64,000 nt of DNA from an uncultured Pontibacter sp. (GTDB lineage Bacteria > Bacteroidota > Bacteroidia > Cytophagales > Hymenobacteraceae): contig CANMMP010000002.1 in NCBI GenBank assembly GCA_947499125.1, positions 372,001 through 436,000 on the forward strand, read 5' to 3'. Position numbers and translations under genes: made by a program. The notes beneath the pieces were generated by a model, which was given only the letters and a program-made list of their open reading frames with translations, was not told the DNA's origin and did not search any database. Positions 28,297-39,048 of the stretch are shown piece by piece. Each line of letters begins with the position of its first letter. Positions within the stretch are counted from its first letter, which is position 1.

Positions 28297-28327
28297 AAGA
28301 TCCCCGGCCATTATGGTCGGGGATCTT
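28297..28327 (+). terminator. Terminator of the RND efflux operon
   Basis: A 14-bp stem, AAGATCCCCGGCCA with TGGTCGGGGATCTT, with one G-U type mismatch and a 3-nt loop, followed by TTTGTTTG. It lies 26 nt after the pump stop codon. It may serve the convergent gene at 28403 as well. Confidence 0.85.
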
Positions 28328-28402
28328 TGTTTGTATCGATAGGCTTGTCTATACTTTCAGTGCTCAAACTATAGGTTGTAGCAGTTCGGGTTATACTTAT
28401 AC

Positions 28403-28870
28403 TTACTTCGTTTTCTCCAGCAATCGCTCCATCCAGAAAATCAGGAACAGGGCCACCAGGTTTATACCAATAAATTTCTGGCCGAGATCGGTGCCCAGGC
28501 TGAAGTGGAAAGAGGAGAGTGCCAGCCTGAATTTTAAAATCCAACCTGCTATCATATCTACTCCAATGCCAACCCGCAGGCCAGCCACATACTGGAAACC
28601 ATAAGCCCCCACAGAAAAGTATACAACCTGTAGCACCTGGTTAATAATAGAAAGTATAAGCCCGCGCCTGGTATTACGGAAAAGCATGCGGCCACACAAA
28701 ATAGAGAACACGTAAAGGCCTGTTGCAAAAAGTGAGATACGTAAAGCCGTCTGGTCGAGCACCATTTCACCGCCGAATAAAACCCAGGTAGTAAGTGCAA
28801 TACCAAGTATACCGCCCACGATCTGGTAAATGGCAATTGCTTTCAGCTGGTTTCTGGTTTCTGAGATCAA
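28403..28870 (-). CDS. Unknown four-helix membrane protein
   Basis: 155 residues with about four membrane helices (12-34, 43-62, 70-95, 133-148). I recognise no family. The short N-terminus MISETRNQLKAIAIYQIVGG and the C-terminal FWMERLLEKTK are cytoplasmic in the most likely topology. It is monocistronic and convergent with the efflux operon. Codon use matches the neighbours. Confidence 0.6.
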   Translation of the reverse strand: MISETRNQLKAIAIYQIVGGILGIALTTWVLFGGEMVLDQTALRISLFATGLYVFSILCGRMLFRNTRRGLILSIINQVLQVVYFSVGAYGFQYVAGLRVGIGVDMIAGWILKFRLALSSFHFSLGTDLGQKFIGINLVALFLIFWMERLLEKTK

Positions 28871-29141
28871 AGTATAAAGTTTTTACAGCACCAAAAGTAT
28901 GGATTTTTATACTGAATAGTGCCCTCTGAAAACAATTACCCTTTTAAATTCCCGGAGTTTGCCTGCTCTTTTTACAGTAATATAGAACGGAGGCGATTTG
29001 GCTTTATTAATATTGATTTTAGTAAAACTCTGAAAAAGCACTGTTTAATATAAAATTTGTCTTATATTAGCTAGGTGCTGCTGAATTTGCTGCTCAAACT
29101 ATAAGTTTACTGTACCCAAACTACCTAATCCCCAACATATA

Positions 29142-30122
29142 ATGGGTGAAGAATCTTTACAATTTATACAAGCTAATCCTCAGGATATAGCTTATATTAT
29201 TGGTCTACTTTCGATGCAACACCCAGTCTGCGACGAATTGCAGGACGAGTTTTACAAACACGCAGTTGCTGCTACTTTAAATAAGGACCAACACCTGCTG
29301 CACCAGGGAGAGTTATGCCATTACATGTACTTTATAAAAGAAGGAGCCTTAATGGCTTATTCTCTGCACAGGCATAAAAAAATTACGACCTATATTTCGG
29401 TTGAGAATGAATTTGTGAGCTCCCTGTCGGGGCTTTATGGTGAGTTACCCTCTAAAGAAGCAATTGTAGCTATAGAGCCGACTTTAGTTTTAGGAGTGCA
29501 TACAGATGTGTTGCAGGAATGGTACAAACGCTTTTTTGATCTGAACTATATCATCCGGACGGTTTACGAAAATTATTACCGCGACGCCCAGGAGCGGACC
29601 CATATAGTACGGGTAGGAAATGCGATGGAGCGTTACCAGTATTTTCTTAGCTCTAAGCCTGGTTTTATCGACCGCCTTCCGTTAGAATGCGTTGCTTCTT
29701 TCCTGGATATGAAGCCTGAAACATTATCCCGAATCAAGAAGCAGAACAAGGGTGAAGTTCGTGAAAACAATGCAGAAACTATACCTCATCAGGTTGAGCA
29801 ATTCATGAAAACAACGGAGTGCTTTAAAGAAAAGGCAATCAAAGTGCAGGACATTGCCCAACGACTTGATATGCCGTCATATAAGCTGTCGCAGGTATTA
29901 AATACTTACTTTAAAACAAGCTTTAGCGATTTTGTGAACCAGCATCGGATAGATTATCTGAAAAAGCAACTAGAGAACGAAGAGCATCTGCAAAGCTTTA
30001 CGATGGAAGCATTGGCCCTTCAGGCAGGTTTTGCCTCGAGAAGCGCATTCTATAAAGCATTTAAAAAATCGGAGGGAATTAGCCCGAAAGCGTATTTGGC
30101 TAACTATAAAGCCTGCGTTTAA
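29142..30122 (+). CDS. Crp-type sensor fused to AraC-type DNA-binding domain
   Basis: 326 residues. Residues about 30-145 are a cyclic-nucleotide-binding fold (LLHQGELCHYMYFIKEGALM). Residues 163-200 are the Bacteroidetes Crp-type helix-turn-helix (RYQYFLSSKPGFIDRLPLEC, then LDMKPETLSRIKK). Residues about 215-322 form an AraC-type double helix-turn-helix ending SRSAFYKAFKKSEGISPKAY. Having both output domains on one chain is unusual. It stands alone, so its target is unknown. No neighbour suggests the ligand. Confidence 0.85.
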   Translation: MGEESLQFIQANPQDIAYIIGLLSMQHPVCDELQDEFYKHAVAATLNKDQHLLHQGELCHYMYFIKEGALMAYSLHRHKKITTYISVENEFVSSLSGLYGELPSKEAIVAIEPTLVLGVHTDVLQEWYKRFFDLNYIIRTVYENYYRDAQERTHIVRVGNAMERYQYFLSSKPGFIDRLPLECVASFLDMKPETLSRIKKQNKGEVRENNAETIPHQVEQFMKTTECFKEKAIKVQDIAQRLDMPSYKLSQVLNTYFKTSFSDFVNQHRIDYLKKQLENEEHLQSFTMEALALQAGFASRSAFYKAFKKSEGISPKAYLANYKACV

Positions 30123-30802
30123 TTTAACCCGGTAGCTCTTCCTGATCAGGATACGCTAAGTATAAACTGCCTACCTGATAAATTCTGCTGCAATAGAATT
30201 TTATTAACATCCTCTTTACGTTTGTTGATACAAAACGGCTTTTGTGCTAGCTATTATTTTGTGTCCGTTTTAAAAACAGGACAAATTAGTGCAATTTAAT
30301 ATATGAAAGTCCCTGTTGTGTCATGTAACTTGCAGGAAGGTTCTGATCATTGATAATAAACAATAATTACTTACTCTTTATAGTCTTTTGATTAATACGT
30401 GGTTTTGTAACCTGTTGTATTACAGATAGCATTGGTTTTAATACCTGTATTTTATAAGTAGGATTTAGATCATACTATACTTTCTCTTTACCCGCTTCCT
30501 TACTTACTCCATAGAAAACAATGAATTACAAGCTGCTTCAGTTTAGAGTGGCAGTGCTTACTTTTTAATTACCAAAATTTCAATTTATAGCCAAACCTTT
30601 ACCCTATTTCTATGAGATTATCTGTTGTCCGCTCTATTCTGTGGACCCATGCGCGAACTGTGATCATACAGTCGCCCTCTGAACTTCTGCGATCCAAGGC
30701 AGAAAGTTGCATCTCAGCTGCAACTATAGTTCTACAGATCTTAAACAGGGGCAGGCTGCCATTCTCATTTCCAACCAAGTAATCAACAACCAACCTTTTT
30801 AT
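30123..30802. other. Long upstream region of the adhesin operon
   Basis: About 680 nt without a convincing gene. A start-codon frame runs into it from the adhesin (to 30707) but lacks signal character. It is AT-rich and must contain the promoter and leader of the adhesin operon. No hairpin or repeat stood out. Confidence 0.5.
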
Positions 30803-33800
30803 ATGAAACAATTTTACATGCAGTTATCCGTGTGGTGGGAGACTTCTCAAACCTATAGGGTAGCAAAATTTAAAGGACTCGCTCTGGTCTTTGCCTTTAT
30901 GTGCTCAGTGCTCAGTGCTCAGGCTCAAGAGACTTATACTTTTGGGTATACAGGTTCAATAGTTGAGTGGACTGTTCCTGCGGGTGTTACGAAAGTAAAA
31001 ATGGAAACTTGGGGTGCTCAAGGCAAGTCAGCTCAATCTGGTATAATAGGCGGAAAAGGAGCTTATATGTCGGGAGAGTTTTACATAACTCCAGGGGATA
31101 AACTTTTAATATTAGTAGGAGAAGAAGGTAAATCAACATTTTATAATGGAGGTGGAGGAGGTGGAACCTATATTGTAAAAGTTGATCCAACTTCAACAAA
31201 TATAATTTCTACTGGAACGTATGCTGGTACGAAGGTTACCCCTATTCTTATTGCTGGTGGCGGCGGGGGTACTAGAATTGGTGCTTCAGTAAATGGGTTT
31301 CCTGGCGTTACAAGTGAGTATGGTACCACAGGTTCGTATAGTTTTGCATCCGGAAATGGCGGAGGTATTACAAAAACTTCTGGTATTAAGTCAGGAGGCA
31401 TTGTTGGATCCACAAGTTGGGGATCTGCTGGGGCAGGCTTTGTAGGTGATGGTCAAAGCGATTCTCCAAGCGGTACCGGAGGTACTGGATTTTTGAATGG
31501 CAGTACAGGTGGTATAGATAATTGTAATGGTTACAATGGAATCATAGGTGGTTTTGGCGGCGGCGGCGGTGGCGGTTGCGGCGGTGGCGGCGGCGGCGGC
31601 GGTTACTCTGGTGGTGATGGCGGTTTTGTTGCAGGTGGCGGCGGCTCATACAATGCTGGTACAAGTCAAGATAATATAGCAGGAGCAAATACTGGTAATG
31701 GTAAAGTAGTTATCACTAGTCTCTATGCTGCATCTTTAACCGAAACCAAATCTATAGCTTGTGCTGGTGATGCTACAGGAGAACTTACTGCAACAGTTAC
31801 AGGCGGTACAGCACCTTATACCTATAGTTGGTCTGCAGGAGGAAGTACTACAAATGTTAATTCTAACTTAACAGCAGGTGAATATACAGTTACTGTTAAT
31901 GATGCGGCTGGTAATACTACAACAGTTACTAAAACTATAGCCGTTAACGACTCAGAAAAACCAACTATAACAGGTTCAGCTGTAACAACAGATCTTATTA
32001 AAACAGCAGCTGTTACGCTGCCAAATAATAATGCCTATGCGAGTTCTTCGCCAATGGTAATCAATTTTCAGGATCCACTTCCGGTTGGTGCTGAAATGAC
32101 CGGAGTTACTTTAACATTTACTGTTCAGTCTTCCTATTTAGCTGCAGTATCATCCAGCATTTCCGGAACAGGAACTGGTGATTTTCATCCTAATGCAGAA
32201 ACAAAGACTGTTACATTTAATTATAATGGTAAACTGCCTAACTATGTTTACGGTGGTACAAACAACTTCACATTATACTCCTGGTGGAACGGCGTAAGAT
32301 TTAAAGGAGGAACGATAACTATACATTACGCTACACAAAATCCAGTTGGATGTACAGCTCTGGTTACCGTGCCTGCTCCAACTGCTTCAGATAATTGCGG
32401 AGATGTAACCTTGGTAAATGACTTTAACGGTACTGCCGATGCAAGTGGGGCATACCCGGTTGGAACCACTGATGTGATCTGGACAGCTACGGATGCTAAT
32501 GGTAACGCTAGCACTTACACTCAAAAAGTAACTGTGGTTGACAACATGAAGCCAACTATAACTGCTCCGGCTTCTGTTACAGTAAATACTGACCCAGGCA
32601 AAAACACGGCATCAGGTGTAGTGCTTGGTACTCCTGTAACAGCAGATAATTGCGAAGTAGGTACTACCACAAGCGATGCACCTGCTACTTTCCCGCTAGG
32701 CAATACAACCGTAACCTGGACGGTAACAGATAAAGCAGGGAATACTGCAACAGCTACACAGGTTGTAACTGTACAGGACAACGAAGCACCGGTGCCAACT
32801 ATAGCTACGCTACCAGATGTTACAGCAGAATGTGCTGCTACCGTTACAGCTCCAACCGCTACAGATAATGTAGATGGTGCAGTTACAGGTACAACTGCTG
32901 ATGCATTGAAGTATACTGAGCAGGGTACTTATACTATAAATTGGACCTACACAGATGCTGCCGGTAATAAAGCTACGCAGCAACAGAAAGTTATAGTTAA
33001 AGATATAACCAAACCAACTGTAGTTACCCAAAACATCACTGTTAATCTTGATGCAACAGGTAAAGCAACTATAACTGCAGCCCAGATCAACAACGGTTCT
33101 ACAGACAACTGCGCTATTGCAGCTAATGGTTATAGTTTAGATATAACAAGTTTCACCTGTGCAAATGTAGGTCCGAACACGGTTACTTTAACGGTAACGG
33201 ATGCAACTGGAAACGCGGCATCAGCAACAGCTATAGTTACTGTAAAAGATGTAACTGCGCCAGTAGCAAAAGCGAAAAATATCACAGTTCAACTGGATGA
33301 GAATGGCACAGCAACTATAACACCGGATATGGTGGATAATGGTTCTTCTGACAACTGCTCCATTTCTAGTATGAGTTTAAGCAAAATGACATTCGATTGC
33401 TCAAACATTGGTACGAACTCTGTGACATTGACTGTGAACGATGCAGCTGGTAATGACCGTATGATTCCTCAGGGGCTTATAGGTCATTGGGACTTCGATG
33501 GTTCTAACCCAAAAGCAGATCTTACAGGAAATTGGGGAGACCTTATTTTAAATAGCTCTGCAACTATTACTTCAGGTAAACTGAATGTGGTTAATGGAAG
33601 CATTGCAAGAACTTCTTCCTATGCAGGCCAAACAATTAATAGCAAAACGCTTGTATCGTATGTGTCAATAAACAACCTTAATGTTCGTTCGGGCTCAGCT
33701 ATGACGATTGACAGAATAGCGACAGATGAGTTTGATGGTATAGTGTATGCGGAGAATCAACTTAACAAGTGGATGAATGGTAGCTCTATAGCCAGAAGAA

Positions 33801-36409
33801 CAATTGACCTTACTCCAGGCTTTGCTGAAACTGTACCTAATCAGCTAGTAATGATGGCTATTACATATGAAAATGTAGCTGATGGCAAAGTTCAAATCAC
33901 ATTATACAGAAACGGCGTTAGCATTGGAAGCTATTTAGCTAACAATGCTACAAGTTGGAGTGCAGGAAATGCAGAAATTATTTTTGGTGCACGTCATTTT
34001 AATAATAACACCGTGATTGGTGGTATAGATGCAAAAATTGATGAAGCCATGATATTCAACAGAGCACTTTCAGCTTCAGAAATAGCAAGTTTAGCTGAAA
34101 AAGCTAATCAGGCTACTGCCATCATAACTGTAGAAGATAACATCGCACCCGTAGCTAAGACTCAGAACATTACAATACAATTAGACGCTACAGGCAAAGC
34201 AACTATAACTGCTGCTGCTGTAAACAACAACTCAACGGATAACTGTGCTATTGAAACCTACGCATTGGATATCACCTCTTTCGATTGTTCTGATATTGGA
34301 GCTAACACAGTTACTTTAACTGTTACTGATAAGAGTGGATACTCGCATGCAGCTACAGCCGTGGTAACGGTAGAAGATAAAGTAGCTCCTGTTGCCATAG
34401 CACAGAACATCACTGTTCAGTTGGATGCAGAAGGTAAAGGCAGCATCGATGCAATATTGGTAGATAATGGTTCATCAGATGCCTGTGGTATCTCTTCTCT
34501 GGCCTTAACTAAAACAGCGTTTGATTGCTCAAATATCGGTGCCAACACGGTAACACTAATTGTAACTGACAACAATGGCAACATCTCTACAGCTGAGGCA
34601 ATTATAACTGTAGAAGATAAGATTGCACCAGTCGCTATTGCCCAAAACATTACAGTTCAGCTGGATGCAAACGGCAATGCTACGATAGTGGCAGCTGATG
34701 TAAATAACAACAGCACGGATGCCTGCGGAATAAAGTCAATGGTGCTAAGCCAGACAGTTTTTGGCTGTGCTAATGTAGGTGAGAACGAGGTAACCCTTAC
34801 GGTTACAGACAACAACGGAAACACCGCTATGGCTACAGCTATAGTTACCGTTGAAGACAAAGTTGCACCGGTAGCTAAAGCCCAGAACGTAACCATACAG
34901 TTAGGTGCAAATGGCCAGGCTACAGTTACGGCTGACGCTGTAAATAATGGCAGCAACGATGCCTGCGGTATTGAATCACTCGTGCTGGACAAGACAACCT
35001 TTACCTGCGAAAATGTAGGCGCGAATGAAGTGACCCTGACGGTAACAGATAAGAACGGAAATGTTACAGATGTGAAGGCTACTATAACAGTAGAGGATAA
35101 CATCGCGCCGGTGGCAGCTGCCAAAGGTATAACAGTGGAGCTTGACGACGAGGGCAAAGCAACTATAACTGCCGATCAGCTAAACGACAACTCATCTGAT
35201 AACTGCGGTATCAAAACTGTTACGTTGAGCAAGTATAGCTTTGATTGCAGCAACACAGGTGCAAAGGTAGTAACACTGACAGTAACCGATAACAGCGGCA
35301 ATACAGCTTCGGTAGAGGTTACTGTAACAGTACAAGATAACATCAACCCAAATATAACGGCTCCTGCTGATGTAGTGGTAGATGTGGATCCGGGTAAAAA
35401 TACAGCCTCTAATGTAGCCCTGGGTGTTCCTGTAACAGCAGATAACTGCGCTGTTGCTGATATAACCAACAATGCCCCAGCTGTATTCCAGACTGGCACT
35501 ACAACTGTAATCTGGACTGTGATAGATGCTTCCGGAAACGAATCTACAGCTACACAAAAAGTAACTGTTCGCCGCGATATTGTTGCTGTAACTACACCAG
35601 CTACGATCAATGTACCAATAAGAACAACATTTGAGAATGTACCGCTACCAACTCAGGTAACAGTTACTTACTCAGATGATGTTTCAGAAGAAATTGGCGT
35701 GACATGGGCGCAGGGAGCATATGACGGAACTATAGCCGGCACTTATGAGCTGACTGGCCAGCTGAGCCTGGTAGAAGGTACGACCAACACTGCTGGCAAA
35801 ACGGCAAGTATAACAGTAGTGGTAGAGCCGAATAAAGCACCTACTGCACTGGCCTTCAGCGCCACTACATTTGCTCCTAATATCAAGGCAGATGAAGCGA
35901 TCGGTACCCTGTCTACCACCGACCCGGACGATACCCAATTTGTGTACACGCTGGTAGTTGGCAGAGGTGACCTGAACAACAACCTGTTTGAGATCATCGG
36001 AGACAAAGTATACCTGAAGTCTAACAGCGGCTTATCTGGTAAAACGGAATTCAGCTTCAGAGTTCGCAGCATCGATCCTTACCAGAACACCATCGAAGAA
36101 GTATTTACTGTAACCAAAGGAAACTATGGCGTGGCAGTAGATAAACTTAAGATCGTGAATGCTTTCTCTCCGAACGGTGATGGTATAAACGATACCTGGA
36201 GAATACCGGAACTGAGCTTCTACAATGATGTGGTAGTGGAAGTGTTCGACCGCTCTGGTGTTCGCCTATTCCACACAACTAACCCTGAAATGGCCTGGGA
36301 TGGACGTAGCACGAACGGACAGGTATTACAAGGTGCGTTCTTCTACATTGTGCAGGTAAAAGACATCAACCTGGTGAAAAAAGGTGTTGTGACCATTCTT
36401 AAGAAGTAA
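30803..36409 (+). CDS. Giant secreted multi-repeat adhesin with T9SS C-terminal domain
   Basis: 1868 residues from ATG 30803, chosen because it leads into the signal peptide ending SVLSAQAQ. Order: Gly-rich domain (about 28-305, with a polyglycine core G7CG8Y near 250-285); SprB-like repeat (about 312-385); an unassigned beta domain (385-515); three HYR-like Ig domains; two related Ig-like units, the second split by a LamG-type domain (residues about 886-1101, [10 protein letters not shown] to [12 protein letters not shown]); five further 80-residue units; another HYR domain; an Ig-like and a cadherin-like domain; and a gliding-type C-terminal domain ([20 protein letters not shown]) that directs type IX secretion. 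Likely a cell-surface adhesin. It is followed by its PorP/SprF and OmpA partners. Confidence 0.93.
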   Translation: MKQFYMQLSVWWETSQTYRVAKFKGLALVFAFMCSVLSAQAQETYTFGYTGSIVEWTVPAGVTKVKMETWGAQGKSAQSGIIGGKGAYMSGEFYITPGDKLLILVGEEGKSTFYNGGGGGGTYIVKVDPTSTNIISTGTYAGTKVTPILIAGGGGGTRIGASVNGFPGVTSEYGTTGSYSFASGNGGGITKTSGIKSGGIVGSTSWGSAGAGFVGDGQSDSPSGTGGTGFLNGSTGGIDNCNGYNGIIGGFGGGGGGGCGGGGGGGGYSGGDGGFVAGGGGSYNAGTSQDNIAGANTGNGKVVITSLYAASLTETKSIACAGDATGELTATVTGGTAPYTYSWSAGGSTTNVNSNLTAGEYTVTVNDAAGNTTTVTKTIAVNDSEKPTITGSAVTTDLIKTAAVTLPNNNAYASSSPMVINFQDPLPVGAEMTGVTLTFTVQSSYLAAVSSSISGTGTGDFHPNAETKTVTFNYNGKLPNYVYGGTNNFTLYSWWNGVRFKGGTITIHYATQNPVGCTALVTVPAPTASDNCGDVTLVNDFNGTADASGAYPVGTTDVIWTATDANGNASTYTQKVTVVDNMKPTITAPASVTVNTDPGKNTASGVVLGTPVTADNCEVGTTTSDAPATFPLGNTTVTWTVTDKAGNTATATQVVTVQDNEAPVPTIATLPDVTAECAATVTAPTATDNVDGAVTGTTADALKYTEQGTYTINWTYTDAAGNKATQQQKVIVKDITKPTVVTQNITVNLDATGKATITAAQINNGSTDNCAIAANGYSLDITSFTCANVGPNTVTLTVTDATGNAASATAIVTVKDVTAPVAKAKNITVQLDENGTATITPDMVDNGSSDNCSISSMSLSKMTFDCSNIGTNSVTLTVNDAAGNDRMIPQGLIGHWDFDGSNPKADLTGNWGDLILNSSATITSGKLNVVNGSIARTSSYAGQTINSKTLVSYVSINNLNVRSGSAMTIDRIATDEFDGIVYAENQLNKWMNGSSIARRTIDLTPGFAETVPNQLVMMAITYENVADGKVQITLYRNGVSIGSYLANNATSWSAGNAEIIFGARHFNNNTVIGGIDAKIDEAMIFNRALSASEIASLAEKANQATAIITVEDNIAPVAKTQNITIQLDATGKATITAAAVNNNSTDNCAIETYALDITSFDCSDIGANTVTLTVTDKSGYSHAATAVVTVEDKVAPVAIAQNITVQLDAEGKGSIDAILVDNGSSDACGISSLALTKTAFDCSNIGANTVTLIVTDNNGNISTAEAIITVEDKIAPVAIAQNITVQLDANGNATIVAADVNNNSTDACGIKSMVLSQTVFGCANVGENEVTLTVTDNNGNTAMATAIVTVEDKVAPVAKAQNVTIQLGANGQATVTADAVNNGSNDACGIESLVLDKTTFTCENVGANEVTLTVTDKNGNVTDVKATITVEDNIAPVAAAKGITVELDDEGKATITADQLNDNSSDNCGIKTVTLSKYSFDCSNTGAKVVTLTVTDNSGNTASVEVTVTVQDNINPNITAPADVVVDVDPGKNTASNVALGVPVTADNCAVADITNNAPAVFQTGTTTVIWTVIDASGNESTATQKVTVRRDIVAVTTPATINVPIRTTFENVPLPTQVTVTYSDDVSEEIGVTWAQGAYDGTIAGTYELTGQLSLVEGTTNTAGKTASITVVVEPNKAPTALAFSATTFAPNIKADEAIGTLSTTDPDDTQFVYTLVVGRGDLNNNLFEIIGDKVYLKSNSGLSGKTEFSFRVRSIDPYQNTIEEVFTVTKGNYGVAVDKLKIVNAFSPNGDGINDTWRIPELSFYNDVVVEVFDRSGVRLFHTTNPEMAWDGRSTNGQVLQGAFFYIVQVKDINLVKKGVVTILKK
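34136..35335 (+). repeat. Five in-phase 240-nt coding repeats
   Basis: Units begin at 34136, 34376, 34616, 34856 and 35096 and are each exactly 240 nt (80 residues). Each opens with D-x-IAPVA or VAPVA, has a central DNC or DAC, a later F-x-C, and closes VTLTVTD-xx-GN with a final VxVED. Two related units precede them, at 33002 and at 33248; the second is interrupted by the LamG-type insert. The two cysteines per unit suggest a disulfide per domain. Confidence 0.93.
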
Positions 36410-36414
36410 TCAAA

Positions 36415-37407
36415 ATGAAAAAGATATTATTAACCATAGCCCTTGTGGCTTCTGTTCTGGGCCTGAATGCCCAGAACAGAAAACATGTGGCCAATTTCTC
36501 GCTGTTTCAGCAGTACTTTAACCCGGCTCTTACAGGCTACGAGGGCTCTATGCTCAAAACCTATTACCGCAACCAGTGGACCGGGTTTGAAGATGCGCCA
36601 AAAACCATCTTTGCATCAGCTGAACTGGACCTGGCAGATATGGCTTCCTGGAAAAAAGACGGCCTGCTTAAAACTAGCCAGGACGACACCTATAACCGCC
36701 AACTGGAAGCCAAGCATGCTTTCGGACTGGCTGTGATGAACGACCGTTTCGGACCTTTTACAGAAAACCAGGTGAACCTGAGTTATGGTACGCGTGTGCG
36801 TTTATCTGAAAAGCTGAGCTTACGTTGGGGTGCTGCTGCTACTTATAGTTCGCAGCAGTTAGATGTGAGCCGCCTTACCACCGACGAAGAAGCTGACCCG
36901 GAGTTTGAGAACTTTAATGGCCAGAACGGAAAGATGAGCAAGTTTGACCTGAACATGGGGTTAATGCTGACGGCAGAGAACTTTTATGTAGGCTATGCGA
37001 TGCAGGACATTATGAAAGGTAAAATGACGACCGGGGATGATTACCTGAACAAGGCTTTCCCGCAGCACCACGTAGCGCAGGCAGGTTACCGCACCGCACT
37101 TACCGAGCAGTTTGGAGTTGTAGTAAATGGTTTATACCGTTACGACGATAAGCTGGAAGACACCATGGAAGGACAAGTGAAGGCAGTGTACCAGAACATG
37201 CTTTGGCTGGGTGCCGGCTATCGCCACAACCTGGCCTATTCGGTGCAGGGTGGTGTAAGGCTGAATCAGCTGCGCCTTGGCTATGTATACGAAGTGCCGA
37301 ACGGCGATGCGAAGTATATGGATAAAGCCACAAACGAGATCATGGTAACCTATAACCTGATCCCGGTGAAGTATCCTAAGTTTGGAAAGAAAGTAACAAT
37401 CTGGTAA
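36415..37407 (+). CDS. PorP/SprF-family type IX secretion membrane protein
   Basis: 330 residues with signal peptide (to GLNAQ). The text FSLFQQYFNPALTGYEGSML near residue 28, FGLAVMNDRFGPFTENQVNLSY near residue 104 and the closing NEIMVTYNLIPVKYPKF fit the PorP/SprF outer-membrane barrel family. Such barrels are typically encoded just after a gliding-type C-terminal-domain adhesin and are needed for its secretion or attachment. It starts 5 nt after the adhesin stop codon. Confidence 0.93.
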   Translation: MKKILLTIALVASVLGLNAQNRKHVANFSLFQQYFNPALTGYEGSMLKTYYRNQWTGFEDAPKTIFASAELDLADMASWKKDGLLKTSQDDTYNRQLEAKHAFGLAVMNDRFGPFTENQVNLSYGTRVRLSEKLSLRWGAAATYSSQQLDVSRLTTDEEADPEFENFNGQNGKMSKFDLNMGLMLTAENFYVGYAMQDIMKGKMTTGDDYLNKAFPQHHVAQAGYRTALTEQFGVVVNGLYRYDDKLEDTMEGQVKAVYQNMLWLGAGYRHNLAYSVQGGVRLNQLRLGYVYEVPNGDAKYMDKATNEIMVTYNLIPVKYPKFGKKVTIW

Positions 37408-37418
37408 CCCGAAAGACA

Positions 37419-38723
37419 ATGAAGAAAATAGTTTATACCATTGCTATACTGCTGGCTACCGGAACATTTGCAAATGCGCAGTCTCCGGTGTTGCAGTCGG
37501 AACAGGAAATTGCATCTTATACCATCCTGGAAAATGACCTGATACTATTCACCCGCAAAGAGGCTGATGGGCAGTACATTTATGCAGAGCGTTGGCAGGA
37601 CGACTGGAATAAAGTTATTCAGAAAGAAACTGTACTTAACACTGGTACCATTAACACCGTGATCGGTAAGAATGAAGCCGGAGATGAGCTATATGTTTAC
37701 CAGAAGAACGGCCGCAATAAAGCAGTTATCTCTTTTTATACTATAAAAGATGGCAACTTCGAGAAGACAGGCGAGCGTGCACTTCCAAGGCTGAAAAACC
37801 AATCTCAAAACCTGGGCTTATACTTGTCGGAAGATAAAAATGTGCTGGTGATATCTGGTGAGTTGGGGAAAACGCGCGGCTACGACGATATGTATATCAG
37901 CCAGTGGGAGAACAACCGCTGGAGCAAACCAAAAAACCTGGGCAGTTCTGTGAATACGCGCCAGACTGAGTTTGCCCCTTTCGTTACTGCTGATACCTTA
38001 TACTTCGCCCGGGAAGAAGCTGATAAAAGTATGGTGTACGCCGTGGCTTTTGCAGGCAATGCTGTGCAGGCAGAACCTCATCCGTTAGATGCTGTCGTAA
38101 ATGCCTCGCAGACCTATAACGCTTACTATAAAAAGCAGAACGAGCAGGAATACTGGATCGGTAAAACTGACGAGAACACGTTTGCCATCTATAAAAGAGA
38201 GAATCCGAATGCTTACAAAGACCTTGGGTTTGATGATCCGCTGAGCTTTGAAGGAGCTGTTTCTGGTAGCCAGGACCCGGGCAGGATAAAAACGGATACT
38301 ACTGCAGCACCTGAAGAAACGGATGACTTTGCTGATATGGTAACCCACTCTCAGGACCCGGATATGGCTTATAAGCTGGATGCCGAAGAAGCTGAGAAGA
38401 GCAACATGGTAACGAGCTCAGAAAACGGCCTGACCATGCACTATACCCTGAACCAGGTGTATATGGGCACAAAACAGGCTAGTATTCTGAATGCCTACCT
38501 TAAATCGTTACCAAAAGGAGCTACCATTAATGTAAAGGGCTTCTCGGATGGCCTGGGTTCTGATGTAGCTAAAGCGCGTGTAAGTAAAAAACGAGCACAG
38601 CTGCTGAGAGCGTATATACAACAGAACTTTGCAGCTAAGAACCTTAAAGTAGTTGTAGATTCGGTTATTAAAGAAGAAGTAGGGAAACACTTCCGTATCG
38701 CAGAGATTCGTGTGGTGAAATAA
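37419..38723 (+). CDS. OmpA-family protein with beta-propeller-like region
   Basis: 434 residues with signal peptide (to FANAQ). The N-terminal two thirds contain PD40/WD40-like repeats (VLVISGELGKTRGYDDMYIS, TEFAPFVTADTLYFAREEAD). The C-terminal domain is a shortened OmpA-like peptidoglycan-binding fold (INVKGFSDGLGSDVAKARVS). This is the third gene of the adhesin, PorP, OmpA arrangement common in type IX secretion loci, and probably anchors the complex to the cell wall. It begins 11 nt after the PorP gene. Confidence 0.85.
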   Translation: MKKIVYTIAILLATGTFANAQSPVLQSEQEIASYTILENDLILFTRKEADGQYIYAERWQDDWNKVIQKETVLNTGTINTVIGKNEAGDELYVYQKNGRNKAVISFYTIKDGNFEKTGERALPRLKNQSQNLGLYLSEDKNVLVISGELGKTRGYDDMYISQWENNRWSKPKNLGSSVNTRQTEFAPFVTADTLYFAREEADKSMVYAVAFAGNAVQAEPHPLDAVVNASQTYNAYYKKQNEQEYWIGKTDENTFAIYKRENPNAYKDLGFDDPLSFEGAVSGSQDPGRIKTDTTAAPEETDDFADMVTHSQDPDMAYKLDAEEAEKSNMVTSSENGLTMHYTLNQVYMGTKQASILNAYLKSLPKGATINVKGFSDGLGSDVAKARVSKKRAQLLRAYIQQNFAAKNLKVVVDSVIKEEVGKHFRIAEIRVVK

Positions 38724-38742
38724 CTATAACCGAGTTATACTT

Positions 38743-38779
38743 AAACGGGGCTTTCTTTAGTTAGGAAGCCCCGTTTTTT
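38743..38779 (+). terminator. Terminator of the adhesin operon
   Basis: An 11-bp stem, AAACGGGGCTT with AAGCCCCGTTT (38743-38753 and 38766-38776), followed by a run of six T. It lies 19 nt after the stop of the OmpA-family gene. Confidence 0.92.
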
Positions 38780-39048
38780 ATGCCTTATACTTTAGCTAAT
38801 AAGCCTGTATGATTCATTTCATTACAAAAAATCAGGACAAATAAAACTAAATTTTTTAGCTGAGCTTAATGTTTAACTAATTAATTTAGCATCCTGGAAG
38901 TGCTTAACTATACATCTGGATATCAACTGACCTTTTGTAAGTATAACCTGAGCCGTAATAAGCATTCAACAACAAACTTATACTTGAACCCAGGCATAAC
39001 CTTTCATGAGAAACCGGGGTTGATTAGCTTTATCTTTTACCATTACCA
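38780..39048. other. Gene-free upstream region of the TcmP-like gene
   Basis: AT-rich spacer after the adhesin operon terminator, holding the upstream region of the gene at 39049. No recognised element. Confidence 0.4.

Noticed and set aside
30707..30802. An extended N-terminus of the adhesin
   Set aside because: These 32 codons have no signal character; the ATG at 30803 leads directly into a signal peptide.
31551..31660. The GGC/GGT-rich tract as a sequencing artefact or simple repeat
   Set aside because: The reading frame continues and both codons and flanking residues fit a known glycine-rich domain type.
34136..35335. Regular 240-nt repeats as a possible CRISPR or satellite array
   Set aside because: The repeats are in frame, diverged at third positions and encode Ig-like domains; there are no short identical repeats with unique spacers.
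34657..35610. Long minus-strand frames across the adhesin repeats
   Set aside because: They mirror the repeat structure of the sense gene and are rich in Ser/Val/Thr without signals of their own.
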